Below are positions 32,418 through 41,322 of a DNA stretch of 64,000 nucleotides, piece by piece. Numbering within the stretch: the stretch's first letter is position 1; each line of letters starts with the position of its first letter. This stretch comes from Auraticoccus monumenti (GTDB lineage: Bacteria > Actinomycetota > Actinomycetes > Propionibacteriales > Propionibacteriaceae). Both the position numbers and the translations under genes were made by a program. The stretch lies in the NCBI RefSeq assembly GCF_900101785.1, contig NZ_LT629688.1, positions 1,488,001 to 1,552,000 on the forward strand. The letters are read 5' to 3'. The notes below the pieces were generated by a model, which was not told the DNA's origin, searched no databases, and saw only the letters and a program-made list of their open reading frames with translations.

Positions 32418-34088
32418 ATGGCATCGGCTGCAGGACCATCGACGGCGCCGACCGCCGCCCCGGTCGACGGGATCGCTCCGGACCGCCTGGCTCAGCTGCT
32501 GGAGGCGCAGCGGGCCCTGGTCGAGGACCTCTCCCTCACCGACGTCCTGGTGCGGGTGGTGCGGGTGGCCCGCCAGGTCTCCGGGGCCCGTTACGCGGCG
32601 CTGGGCGTCATCGACGAGCACGGACGGCTCGAGCAGTTCGTGCACGACGGCATGGACGAGGCCACGGTCGCCGCGATCGGCCCGTTGCCGCGGGGCCGGG
32701 GGCTGCTCGGCGCGCTGGTCGACCACCCGCAGGTCATCCGGCTGGGACGGCTGTCCGAGGACCACCGCTCGGCCGGCTTCCCGCCCGGCCACCCCCCGAT
32801 GAGCACCTTCCTGGGGGTGCCCGTGCGCCACCACGACGAGGTGCTGGGCAACCTCTACCTCACCGAGCGCCGCGGTGGCGGCCCGTTCACCCTCGCCGAC
32901 GAGCAGGTCGTCGAGGCCCTGGCCATCACCGCCGGCAGCGCGGTGGCCAACGCCCGGGTCTACCAGCAGGCGGTGCAGCGCCAGTCCTGGATGCGCGCCT
33001 CGGCCGAGATCAGCCGCGAGATCGTCGCGATGGGCGACGAGGGCGAGGTGCTGCAGCAGGTCGCGGACGTGGTGCGCCACCTCGCCGAGGCCGACGTCGT
33101 CAGCGTCGTGCGACCCTCACCACCGGACCACCTCTGCGTGCAGGTGGCCAGCGGGCTGCGCCAGGACGAGCTGCTCGGCCACCGCTACCCGCGGGCGGGG
33201 TCCCTGGCCCAGCAGGCCATGGACACCGGTCAGGGGCTCGTCGTCCACCGGATCGGCCCCGAGGCCTCCGACCAGGAGCCCTGGGTCCACCTCACCGCGG
33301 TGCTGCCCGTCGTGACCGCGATGGTCTTCCCCCTCCGGAGTGAGCACCAGGCGCAGGGAGCGATCGTCGTGGGCCGGCTGGAGGGACGACCGGCGTTCTC
33401 CCGGGACAGCCTGCAGATGGCGGAGACGTTCGCCAACCAGGCCGCGCTGGCCCTCGAGGTCGCCGCCGCCCGTCAGAGCCGGGAGAGGCTCCACGTGCTG
33501 GACGAGCGCGACCGCATCGCCCGGGACCTGCACGACCACGTCATCCAGCGCGTCTTCGCCGCCGGACTGACCCTGCAGAGCCTCGCCGCCCAGGAGACCG
33601 ACCCGGTCCTGCGCCCGCGTCTCGGAGAGCTGGTCGAGCAGATGGACGACATCATCGGCCAGATCCGCGACACCATCTTCGACCTCCACGAGCCGGAGGA
33701 CCGCACCAGCATCCGCGAGCGGCTGACCGCCGCGGCGGCCGAGGCCAGCCAGGGAGCCGCCCTGCGGCTGTCGACCGGGTTCAAGGGACCGTTGGCCGCG
33801 GCCGATGAGCACCTGGGCGACCTGACCGCCGTCGTCCGCGAGGGCATCAGCAACACCGTCAAGCACGCCTCGGCGAGCCGGGTCGCCCTCGAGGTCTCCG
33901 CCGACGAGCGGAGCCTCCAGGTCAAGATCGTCGACGACGGCGTGGGCTGGGAACAGGCCGGCCCCCACAGCGGCCTGGAGAACCTGCGGTGGCGGGCCGA
34001 GCGGCTCGGGGGTCAGCTCGTCCTCCGGGACAACCCCGACGGTGGCGCCACCCTGGTCTGGCGCATCCCGCTGCAGGAGGCGTCGTGA
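32418..34088 (+). CDS. devS: DevS/DosT-like sensor histidine kinase (two GAF domains)
   Basis: 556 residues, cytosolic. GAF-A spans about residues 35-195 and GAF-B about 210-355. GAF-A closely follows DevS: LVEDLSLTDVLVRVVRVAR, ARYAALGVIDEHG, GHPPMSTFLGVPV and EVLGNLYLTE. The His of GHPPM (about residue 125) is placed like the proximal haem ligand of mycobacterial DosS, so a gas- or redox-sensing haem is possible. The HisKA_3 box is DRIARDLHDHVIQRVFAAGL with His about 372, followed by an HATPase domain (NTVKHASAS, DDGVGW). The stop overlaps the regulator's start in GTGA. Haem binding is inference. Confidence 0.88.
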   Translation: MASAAGPSTAPTAAPVDGIAPDRLAQLLEAQRALVEDLSLTDVLVRVVRVARQVSGARYAALGVIDEHGRLEQFVHDGMDEATVAAIGPLPRGRGLLGALVDHPQVIRLGRLSEDHRSAGFPPGHPPMSTFLGVPVRHHDEVLGNLYLTERRGGGPFTLADEQVVEALAITAGSAVANARVYQQAVQRQSWMRASAEISREIVAMGDEGEVLQQVADVVRHLAEADVVSVVRPSPPDHLCVQVASGLRQDELLGHRYPRAGSLAQQAMDTGQGLVVHRIGPEASDQEPWVHLTAVLPVVTAMVFPLRSEHQAQGAIVVGRLEGRPAFSRDSLQMAETFANQAALALEVAAARQSRERLHVLDERDRIARDLHDHVIQRVFAAGLTLQSLAAQETDPVLRPRLGELVEQMDDIIGQIRDTIFDLHEPEDRTSIRERLTAAAAEASQGAALRLSTGFKGPLAAADEHLGDLTAVVREGISNTVKHASASRVALEVSADERSLQVKIVDDGVGWEQAGPHSGLENLRWRAERLGGQLVLRDNPDGGATLVWRIPLQEAS

Positions 34089-34783
34089 GCGCCACCCCGA
34101 TCACCGTGTTCCTCCTGGACGACCACGAGCTGGTCCGTCGCGGTCTCAACGACCTGCTCGCCTCGGCCGAGGGCATCGTCGTGGTGGGGGAGGCGGGCAC
34201 CGCCGAGGAGGCCAGACGGCGGATCCCGGCGTGCGCGCCGGCGGTCGCCATCCTCGACGTCAGGCTGCCCGACGGTTCGGGGATCGACGTCTGCCGCGAC
34301 GTGCTGTCCTCGCTCCCGGGGACCCGCTGCCTGATGCTCACCTCCTACGACGACGAGGAGGCCCTCTTCTCGGCGGTGATGGCCGGTGCGGCCGGGTACC
34401 TGCTCAAGCAGATCCGGGGCAACTCCCTGGTCGAGGCCATCCGGCACGTCGCCGCGGGCCGGTCCCTGATCGACCCCGCCATGACCCGGCAGCTGATGCA
34501 GCGGATGCGCCACCCCCCGGCAGCCGAGACCGCCGACCAGGACCAGCTCACCGAGCGGGAGGGCCAGATCCTGGACCTGATCGCGGACGGGCTGACCAAC
34601 CGGCAGATCGCCGAGCGGCTGTTCCTGGCCGAGAAGACGGTCAAGAACTACGTCTCCGGACTGCTGGCCAAGCTGGGCATGCAGCGTCGCACCCAGGCCG
34701 CCGTCTACGGTGCCGCCCGGCGGCGCGACGTCCCCGGGCGGCAGCGACGACCAGGAGGGACCGGACCCGAGGACAGGACCTAG
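34085..34783 (+). CDS. devR: DevR/DosR-like LuxR-type response regulator
   Basis: 232 residues from the GTG overlapping the kinase stop. The receiver has DDHELV at the start and the phosphorylated Asp in AILDVRLPDGSGID (about residue 58). The C-terminal LuxR helix-turn-helix ends LFLAEKTVKNYVSGLLAKLG and RRTQAAVYG. The KTVKNYVS recognition helix carries the Lys, Lys and Asn that contact DNA in M. tuberculosis DosR, so binding to DosR-type boxes is expected. It should control the stress genes around it. Confidence 0.9.
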   Translation: MSATPITVFLLDDHELVRRGLNDLLASAEGIVVVGEAGTAEEARRRIPACAPAVAILDVRLPDGSGIDVCRDVLSSLPGTRCLMLTSYDDEEALFSAVMAGAAGYLLKQIRGNSLVEAIRHVAAGRSLIDPAMTRQLMQRMRHPPAAETADQDQLTEREGQILDLIADGLTNRQIAERLFLAEKTVKNYVSGLLAKLGMQRRTQAAVYGAARRRDVPGRQRRPGGTGPEDRT

Positions 34784-34823
34784 GACCCTGGACATCGCGC
34801 GGCTGGTGGCCCAGCGTGGCGGT

Positions 34824-35315
34824 GTGGACCACGAGAGAGCCTTCCCCGAGCCCGACGACGACGACATCGAACCGGCCCCGGCGGCGGCCGTCGTGGTGGG
34901 CCACGACGGGTCGGCCGAGGCCGACCACGCACTGGAGACGGCTCTGGAGGTCGCCTCCGGTCTGGGTGCGCCGCTGACCGTCGTCCGGGCCTGGTCCATG
35001 GTGACCGCCCCACGGCCGGCCGGCTGGACGTTCGGCTACGTGCCGTCGGCGGACGAGTTCGCGGGCGCGGTGCTCGCCGAGCTCGAGTCCGACGCCGAGC
35101 CGCTGGTGTCTCGCTTCCCCGACGTGACGGTCAGCCACCGGGCCCACCACGCCGGTCCGGCCCGGGCCCTGATCGAGTCGTCGCGCGACGTCCGGATGCT
35201 GGTGGTGGGCAGCCGGGGCCTGGGCGGCTTCCGCGGGATGGTCCTGGGTTCCACCAGCGACAAGTGCGTGCGGTACGCGCACTGCCCGGTCCTGGTCACC
35301 CGCCTCCCCGGCTGA
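34824..35315 (+). CDS. Universal stress protein
   Basis: 163 residues from the GTG at 34824; earlier in-frame starts read into the regulator's tail. An acidic N-terminus (EPDDDDIEPAP) precedes one USP domain, VVVGHDGSAEADHALETALE, with an intact ATP motif GSRG-N9-GS (GSRGLGGFRGMVLGS). No good ribosome binding site is seen. It follows the DevR-like gene by 40 bases and is probably part of the same regulon. Confidence 0.87.
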   Translation: MDHERAFPEPDDDDIEPAPAAAVVVGHDGSAEADHALETALEVASGLGAPLTVVRAWSMVTAPRPAGWTFGYVPSADEFAGAVLAELESDAEPLVSRFPDVTVSHRAHHAGPARALIESSRDVRMLVVGSRGLGGFRGMVLGSTSDKCVRYAHCPVLVTRLPG

Positions 35316-35323
35316 GTAGCGGG

Positions 35324-35638
35324 TCAGCGCTTCGGCGGCCTGCGGTTGGGATCGGCGGGGTCGTGGACCCCCGGCGTCCAGTTGAGGACGGAGGCACGCT
35401 CCAGGAACTCCTCGGTGGAGATGTCCCCGTTGGCGAACCGGTTGGCCAGCGTGGTGCGGGCGTCGTGCTCGGGGGAGCGGAAGAAGGCCGGCGGCGGACC
35501 GAGGCGTCCGCGCCTGGCCAGCAGCAGGAGCAGGCCGCCGACGAGGGCGGTGGTGAGCAGCAGGAACATCAGGCCTCCGAGGAAGAAGGGCGGGCCGCCG
35601 GGGCCCGGGTGCAGGAACGGGATGAGCTGTGTGGTCAT
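35324..35638 (-). CDS. SHOCT-domain small membrane protein
   Basis: 104 residues from ATG 35638, with GAGGGTGGGG upstream. One membrane helix (FFLGGLMFLLLTTALVGGLLLLLA) is followed by a SHOCT motif (LANRFANGDISTEEFLERASVL). SHOCT motifs mediate oligomerisation and often end small membrane proteins. It is convergent with the stress protein gene, eight bases apart, and divergent from the downstream two-component system. Function unknown. Confidence 0.83.
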   Translation of the reverse strand: MTTQLIPFLHPGPGGPPFFLGGLMFLLLTTALVGGLLLLLARRGRLGPPPAFFRSPEHDARTTLANRFANGDISTEEFLERASVLNWTPGVHDPADPNRRPPKR

Positions 35639-35791
35639 GTCCCCACCCTCGTCGCCGTCGTCTCGCAGCACGTCGGCTCGGCGACGACACCTCCGCTGCG
35701 TCCCCGGACGCAGCCGGACTGCGTCCCCCAGCGGATGCGCGCGGTCGCCGGGCCGCCGTACGCTCCCCGGGACGGCCGACAGGAGACAGCG

Positions 35792-36991
35792 ATGGCAGCA
35801 GGCAGGGCGCACCCGCCCGCGCGGCGCCTGCTCCTCGACGTCCCCCTGGCGCTGCTGGTGGGAGCGGGCACCTGGTTCTCGCTGGTGGTCTCCCGGTTCA
35901 CCCCCGGACGTGCCGGTGGGCCGCCGTGGCGCGGGGACGGCCCGCGGGACTGGCCCGACGGCCCGGGCCCTGGCGCCGACGTCCCCTGGCTGCTGGCGCT
36001 GCTCCTCGCCCTGGTCGTGGTGTCGCTGGCCCTGCGCCGGGTGCGCACGGTGCCGGCGCTGGTCGGGGTCGCCGCCGGCACGGCCGGGCTGCTCGCCGCG
36101 GGTGCCTCGGCGTGGCCGCTGCTCCTGGCCCCCGCGCTCGCCCTGGCCGCCCTGACCTCCTCCCGCCCACCGGCGTCCTGGTGGCGCTGGACGCTGGTGC
36201 TGGTCCCGGTGCTGGTGGCGCCGTGGTGGCCCTCCGGCGCTGGGCGGACCGCCCTGGAGACGGCCTCGGCCACCACCGTGGCGCTGCTGGTGTGGGTGCT
36301 GGCGGCCCTGGCCGGGCTGCTCGGCCGCTCCCGCCGGCTGGCCTGGCGCCGGGCCCGTGACGAGGAGCTGCGCCAGTCCGCCGACGCCGAGCGGCTGCGG
36401 ATCGCCCGGGAGGTGCACGACCTGGTCGGGCACTCGCTGTCGGTGATCACCATGCAGGCCGGGGTGGCCCTGCACGTGGTCAACCGCCGGCCGGAGCAGG
36501 CCGAGGAGGCGCTGCGGGCCATCCGGCGCACCGGTCTGGACGCCATGAGCGAGCTCCGCTCGACGCTGGGGGTCTTCCGCGGCGAGCAGGACACCCACCC
36601 CCCGGCCGGGGTGGAGCGGCTGCCCACCCTGGTGGCCGACCTGCGCTCCGCCGGCCAGGAGGTGGCGCTGCGGGTGGACCCGGCCCTGGGCGTCGTGGCG
36701 CCCTCGGTCTCCCACGCGGTGTACCGGATCGTGCAGGAGTCGCTGACCAACGTCTCGCGCCACGCCCCCGCCGCGGCCGCCGAGGTCGACGTCCGGCGCG
36801 AGGGCGACGTCCTGGTGGTCGAGGTAGCCGACTCCGGGCCGCTGCTGACCGCGGCGCCACCGACCCCGGGACACGGCATCGCCGGGATGACCGAGCGGGC
36901 CCGGGCCCTCGGTGGCACGCTGGAGGTCGCCGCCCGACCCGGTGGCGGCGTGCTGGTCCGGGCCACGATCCCGGTGGAGGAGGCCCGATGA
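35792..36991 (+). CDS. Sensor histidine kinase, NarL/LiaS-type (HisKA_3)
   Basis: 399 residues from ATG 35792 with AGGAG upstream. The N-terminal half has about six membrane helices in an alternating Ala/Leu-rich pattern (LLLDVPLALLVGAGTWF, VPWLLALLLALVVVSLAL) with no large sensor loop. The phosphoacceptor box is RLRIAREVHDLVGHSLSVIT. The ATPase part has a short N-box and GHGIAGMTERARALGGTLEV. It overlaps the regulator gene by four bases (ATGA). The signal is unknown; an intramembrane sensing mode is likely. Confidence 0.88.
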   Translation: MAAGRAHPPARRLLLDVPLALLVGAGTWFSLVVSRFTPGRAGGPPWRGDGPRDWPDGPGPGADVPWLLALLLALVVVSLALRRVRTVPALVGVAAGTAGLLAAGASAWPLLLAPALALAALTSSRPPASWWRWTLVLVPVLVAPWWPSGAGRTALETASATTVALLVWVLAALAGLLGRSRRLAWRRARDEELRQSADAERLRIAREVHDLVGHSLSVITMQAGVALHVVNRRPEQAEEALRAIRRTGLDAMSELRSTLGVFRGEQDTHPPAGVERLPTLVADLRSAGQEVALRVDPALGVVAPSVSHAVYRIVQESLTNVSRHAPAAAAEVDVRREGDVLVVEVADSGPLLTAAPPTPGHGIAGMTERARALGGTLEVAARPGGGVLVRATIPVEEAR

Positions 36992-37677
36992 GCGACGCCG
37001 CTGCCAGCCCGTCCGGGACGGGTCGCCCGATCACGGTCGTGGTGGCCGACGACCAGTCGCTGATCCGGATGGGGCTGCGGGTCCTGGTGGAGGCCGAGGA
37101 CGATCTGGTCCTCGCGGGGGAGGCCGAGCACGGGCGGGCCGCGGTCGAGCTGGTGGCCCGCGTCCGACCCGACGTGGTGCTGATGGACATCCGGATGCCG
37201 GAGCTGGACGGGATCGAGGCGCTGCGCCAGATCTCGGCCGACCCGGCGCTGGCCGCGACCCGGGTGGTGGTGCTGACCACCTTCGAGCACGACGACTACG
37301 TGCTGGACGCCCTGCGGGCCGGCGCCGCCGGGTTCCTGGTCAAGGACAGCGACCCCGTGGACATCCTGCGGGCGGTGCGTCTCGCGGCGTCGGGGGAGTC
37401 GCTGCTGTCGCCCTCGGTGACCCGACGGCTGATCGCGTCCGTGCGCGACCAGCCCGAGCGCCGGACCCGGCCGCATCCGCGGCTCGGGCTGCTCACCGAG
37501 CGCGAGCGCCAGGTGCTGGCGCTGATCGGGGAGGGTCTGAACAACGAGGAGATCGCCGAGCGGCTGGTGGTCAGCCCGGCCACCGCGCGCACCCACGTCA
37601 GCCGCGCGATGACCAAGCTGGGCGCCCGGGACCGCGCCCAGGCGGTGGTGATCGCCTACCGCTCGGGTCTGGTCTGA
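36988..37677 (+). CDS. LuxR/NarL-type response regulator
   Basis: 229 residues. Receiver with DDQSLIRMG and phosphorylatable Asp in VVLMDIRMPELDGIEAL. The C-terminal LuxR domain is LTERERQVLALIGEGLNNEEIAERLVVSPATARTHV-like with a standard recognition helix. Partner of the upstream kinase, co-translated through an ATGA overlap. Convergent with the Nramp-type gene 24 bases away. Targets unknown. Confidence 0.9.
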   Translation: MSDAAASPSGTGRPITVVVADDQSLIRMGLRVLVEAEDDLVLAGEAEHGRAAVELVARVRPDVVLMDIRMPELDGIEALRQISADPALAATRVVVLTTFEHDDYVLDALRAGAAGFLVKDSDPVDILRAVRLAASGESLLSPSVTRRLIASVRDQPERRTRPHPRLGLLTERERQVLALIGEGLNNEEIAERLVVSPATARTHVSRAMTKLGARDRAQAVVIAYRSGLV

Positions 37678-37701
37678 GCGCGGCCCGCGGGTCGGACGGG
37701 G

Positions 37702-39144
37702 TCAGCCCCCGAGGAGCCGGCCCAGCTGCTGCTGGGCGGCCGCGGTGGTGGCCACGCCGAACAGCACGATCGACCACACCATGATCACCAGCCGCACCCC
37801 GCGGATCCGGATCGGTGCGGGGAGAAGCTTGCGGTTGATGAGGATCAGCAGCCCGCTGTAGATGAACATCATGAACCCGCCCACCACGGCGGCGATGACC
37901 AGCAGGGCCAGCGGCTGGTCGAAGCCCACGGCCAGCACCAGGATGCCGATGGCGACCAGGCCCCACACCAGCAGGGCGTACAGGCGGTTCTCGTCGGCGC
38001 GCTTCAGGTAGGACGTCTTCAGCACGTCCGCAGCGAGGCGGCTGGTGTAGTCCACGATCCCCAGCGCGGCGGTCAGCAGCGAGAAGGCGCCGACGATCCA
38101 GAAGAAGTAGCGGAACCAGGAGCCGACCCGCTCGCCGAGGACCTCGCCCTCGGTGCGGATGAAGCCGATGTTGTTCTCCAGGCCGGGGGTGCCGAAGACG
38201 GTGGAGTAGGCCAGCAGCGAGGTGAAGGTGATGGTCAGGAAGGTGATGAGGACGAAGGTCGTCAGCTGCTCGATGTTGGCGAAGCGCCACCACCCGCGCC
38301 AGCGCGAGAGGTTCTCCTGGGTGGGCTCGAAGATGTAGCCGGTGTTCTGCTTCGCCTCGGGCTGCCCGGTCACCGGGCTGACCAGCCGCGGCACGTAGTG
38401 GCCCATGCCGAAGCCCTTGTCCCGGATCCAGTTGGACTGGACGAGGTTCTGCCCGCCGCCGGCGCCGGCGAAGGCCAGCGCGCCGACCAGGACGGCGAAC
38501 CCGAGCTGCTCGGCCGGCAGGCTGGCCTCGGTGACGATCTGGGGGACGGCGGCGAATCCCTCCGCGCCGACGGCGAAGATCATGCCGATGACGAAGAGCA
38601 GCAGCACCGCGGCCACCTTGAGCATCTGCGCCCGCTCCAGGGCCACGTAGACCACCGGGGCGAGGGTCAGCACCAGCCCGATCGCGATCAGCATCCCGAT
38701 GGCGATGAACCGCGGCGTGCCCCCGGTCATGAAGGAGACGATCGTCGCGGAGCTGATGGCCCAGCCGGGCCACAGGTTGGCGAAGTAGGCCAGGATCGCG
38801 AACACCAGACCCCAGTGCCGCCAGTAGCGGCTGAACCCGGTCAGCGCCGTCTCGCCGGTGGCCAGGGTGTAGCGCTCGATCTCCAGGTTGATGAAGAACT
38901 GCGTCCCCAGCCCCAGCAGGGCGGCCCACACGAACACCAGGCCCACCTGCGAGGCGATGAAGGGGAAGATCACGAACTCCCCCGAGGACAGGCCGACGCC
39001 CGCGGCCACGATGCCGGGGCCGATCAGGCGTCGGTACGAGGTGGGCGCCGGCGGCAGCTCGCGCACCGTCGGTCGCGGCAGCAGCCTGGTGGGGAAGGCT
39101 TCTGCCGCGCTCACGTCGGTGTGGTCGGCATCACGTTGGGCCAT
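37702..39144 (-). CDS. Nramp-related metal transporter lacking the DPGN motif
   Basis: 480 residues with 11-12 membrane helices. It has the Nramp-fold arrangement GPGIVAAGVGLSSGEFVIFPF at helix 1 and QNLVQSNWIRDKGFG at helix 6. Canonical Nramp proteins coordinate Mn2+ or Fe2+ with a DPGN motif in helix 1; here the equivalent is GLSSGE. IERYTLATGETALTGFSRYWRHWG is typical of a distinct actinobacterial branch. The substrate is therefore uncertain and may be Mg2+ or an organic ligand rather than Mn2+. No regulator is adjacent. Confidence 0.8.
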   Translation of the reverse strand: MAQRDADHTDVSAAEAFPTRLLPRPTVRELPPAPTSYRRLIGPGIVAAGVGLSSGEFVIFPFIASQVGLVFVWAALLGLGTQFFINLEIERYTLATGETALTGFSRYWRHWGLVFAILAYFANLWPGWAISSATIVSFMTGGTPRFIAIGMLIAIGLVLTLAPVVYVALERAQMLKVAAVLLLFVIGMIFAVGAEGFAAVPQIVTEASLPAEQLGFAVLVGALAFAGAGGGQNLVQSNWIRDKGFGMGHYVPRLVSPVTGQPEAKQNTGYIFEPTQENLSRWRGWWRFANIEQLTTFVLITFLTITFTSLLAYSTVFGTPGLENNIGFIRTEGEVLGERVGSWFRYFFWIVGAFSLLTAALGIVDYTSRLAADVLKTSYLKRADENRLYALLVWGLVAIGILVLAVGFDQPLALLVIAAVVGGFMMFIYSGLLILINRKLLPAPIRIRGVRLVIMVWSIVLFGVATTAAAQQQLGRLLGG

Positions 39145-39188
39145 GAGCTGTTCCTACCACGCGGAGCGCGGTCTGTGCAGGTACCCGT

Positions 39189-40646
39189 TCAGGAACGGCT
39201 GGCGGAGTGGCCGGCGACCTGCGCCGGGCTCAGCGCGTGGTCGTAGACGGCGACGTCGTCCAGGCTCCCGGTGAAGCCGTAGGTCATCGGCGTGGAGGGA
39301 CCCCAGCCGGCCAGGTTGTCCCGGCCGATCCGCCAGCGGCCGTCGTAGACCTCGGCGGTGGTGGCGCTGCTGCTGGAGGCGACCAGGGAGCCGTCCACGA
39401 AGAGCCGCATCCCGGCCGAGGACAGCGTGGCGGCCACGTGGTGCCACGCCCCGTCGTTGTAGGACCTCGGGGAGCGGATGGTCTCGACCCGGTTCGGGTA
39501 GACCCCGAAGACCAGGGTGCCGTTGTTGGCCATGTAGATGTGGCGGTCGAAGTCACCCGACGTCCCGGTCTCGGTGCTGCCGAAGCCGACCATCCGGCCG
39601 CCGGTCCAGGTGGTGGTGCGGAACCAGGTCTCGACGGTGAAGGTCTGGAACCCGCGGACCGCGCCGCCGCTCTGGCTGGCGTAGCTGCTGCTCCCCAGCG
39701 AGAGCGCCCGACCGGTGCCGCACCCGGCGGCGACCGAGCTGAACCCGGAGGTCTGGATGGTCGCGCGCCGGTTGTTGCCCGAGGAGTCGGCCAGCGTGGT
39801 GCCGCTGGTCTCGTCCAGCTTCCAGTACAGGTAGGGGTCGTCGGCCACGGGTGCGCTGCTGCAGCTGTAGTACCCGGCGGAGGTGAACCCGCCGGTGGTG
39901 CCGGCGGCGGCGGAGTAGGCGGCGTGGGCCGGCGCGGCGGCCGTCACCAGCAGGCCGACCACCACGGCCAGCACGGCGGTGCCGACGGCGGCCCGGACGA
40001 GCACGGGCAGGTCGGTGAGACCGCGACCCGCGGTGGGTGCCTCGACCGCGCGGCGCGGGCCCTCGTCCTCGTCCTCGTCGTCGTCCTCGTCGTCGCCGAC
40101 CAGGTCCCGGTCGAGGGCGGAGAGGGCCAGCAGGGCGGCGACCGCGGCCCCCACCAGGGCCAGCAGCCCCAGACGGCCCTCGTGGAACCACACCACGGGG
40201 AGACCCACCGCGGGGACCCGGAGCACGCCGACCCCGTGCACCGTGGCCGGGTCGACGTGGCTGGAGTCGTCGGCGGGGTTGGCGTCACCCCTCGTGACCA
40301 GCAGACCCTGCTCGTCGACGTCGACCACGCGGTGCAGCCGGAGCCGACCGGCGTGGTCGGGGTCGTCGAAGAGGGCGATCCGCCCCGGGACCACGGCCTC
40401 CGGGGCGGCGGGCGCGGCGACCGCCACGTCGCCGACGGCGATCCTCGGCATCATCGACCCGGTGACCACCGTGGTGGGCTGCCAGCCGATCAGGGCCGGC
40501 AGCGCTCCCCACAGGGCGAGGGCAACCACCGCGGCCAGCACCGAGCGGGCACCGACGGCGACCAGCAGACGTCCCCAGGCCCACGGCCCGGAGCCGGTGC
40601 CCTCGTCGGATCGTCGGCGGAGACGCTGGTCCCGGTAGTCGGTCAT
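39189..40646 (-). CDS. SipW-type signal peptidase I fused to a LamG domain
   Basis: 485 residues from ATG 40646, with AGGGG six bases upstream; ATG 40652 overlaps the upstream stop. Helix 1 spans about 29-53. The catalytic Ser64 is in TGSMMPRIAVGD and the base is His105 (RLRLHRVV), as in the ER/SipW-type S26B peptidases that use His instead of Lys. RGDANPADD (119-127) is the conserved GD block. Helix 2 (159-178) leads to an acidic cytosolic run and then helix 3 (about 220-238), which looks like an internal signal peptide ending APAHA-AYSAAAG. Residues about 272-485 form a LamG jelly-roll (YLYWKLDETSGTTLADSSG, GAWHHVAATL). The exported LamG part may be released by cleavage at the AHA site. It is the last gene of the TasA-like operon. 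Confidence 0.83.
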   Translation of the reverse strand: MTDYRDQRLRRRSDEGTGSGPWAWGRLLVAVGARSVLAAVVALALWGALPALIGWQPTTVVTGSMMPRIAVGDVAVAAPAAPEAVVPGRIALFDDPDHAGRLRLHRVVDVDEQGLLVTRGDANPADDSSHVDPATVHGVGVLRVPAVGLPVVWFHEGRLGLLALVGAAVAALLALSALDRDLVGDDEDDDEDEDEGPRRAVEAPTAGRGLTDLPVLVRAAVGTAVLAVVVGLLVTAAAPAHAAYSAAAGTTGGFTSAGYYSCSSAPVADDPYLYWKLDETSGTTLADSSGNNRRATIQTSGFSSVAAGCGTGRALSLGSSSYASQSGGAVRGFQTFTVETWFRTTTWTGGRMVGFGSTETGTSGDFDRHIYMANNGTLVFGVYPNRVETIRSPRSYNDGAWHHVAATLSSAGMRLFVDGSLVASSSSATTAEVYDGRWRIGRDNLAGWGPSTPMTYGFTGSLDDVAVYDHALSPAQVAGHSASRS

Positions 40647-40648
40647 GC

Positions 40649-41242
40649 TCATCCCCTGTTCGCGCTGTACATCGTCTTCACGAGTCGGTAGTCGGCCGCC
40701 GTGGGCCGGTAGTGCGTCGCGCCGGTGCCGCCGACCATGCAGGACTTGTCCCGGTTGCGGGTTGCGTGGTCCCGGTGGGCAAGACCGAGGATGTGACCGA
40801 GCTCGTGACACGCGGTCTTCTGTCGCGTGCGGTAGTCGACCTCCTTGCCCCACCAGCTCGCCAGCCGGACCTCGGCAGGCCTCGTCCCGTTGTCCAGACC
40901 GCGGATGGTGCCATCGGACCACCACGTCGTCGATGCGGTGCCGGTGGTGGTGCGCGGCATCGTGACCTCCTTGACGACCACGCACTGCGAACGGTGCGTG
41001 CAGGGGGACGTGCCGTAGACGAAGTGGAGGGGACTGCTGTGACCCCACAGCCGCGCGGCCTCCCGCACCGGCCAGCGTTCCCGGCCGTCCTTGCCCTTGA
41101 GGTGCGACGTCGTGTCCTGGATGTAGATGACGTCCGTGCGCCAGGTGTTGTAGGAGGGCGCGGCGTCCGCCGGCGGGGCGCTGACCGCCAGGCACCCGAA
41201 GGTGATGGCGAGTGCGGTCAGGATCTTGGTGAGCCGGTTCAT
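40649..41242 (-). CDS. Secreted matrixin-like zinc metalloprotease
   Basis: 197 residues. Signal peptide about 1-28 (MNRLTKILTALAITFGCLAV, ADAA). The zinc motif is complete: HELGHILGLAH at about 146-156 (HExxHxxGxxH), with SCMVGG as a probable Met-turn at about 167. WRTDVIYIQDTTSH and ARLWGHSSPLHFVYG resemble the N-terminal strands of metzincins. Two Cys pairs suggest disulfides. It is a metzincin of matrixin type acting outside the cell. Its stop is followed within three bases by the signal peptidase gene. Confidence 0.87.
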   Translation of the reverse strand: MNRLTKILTALAITFGCLAVSAPPADAAPSYNTWRTDVIYIQDTTSHLKGKDGRERWPVREAARLWGHSSPLHFVYGTSPCTHRSQCVVVKEVTMPRTTTGTASTTWWSDGTIRGLDNGTRPAEVRLASWWGKEVDYRTRQKTACHELGHILGLAHRDHATRNRDKSCMVGGTGATHYRPTAADYRLVKTMYSANRG

Positions 41243-41322
41243 GATGCCTTCTACTCAGTCGGTCTCGGGCTCGTGGGGTGGCGTGCGGGGAGGGGTCGCG
41301 GTGGACTGCTCCCGGTCGCGGA

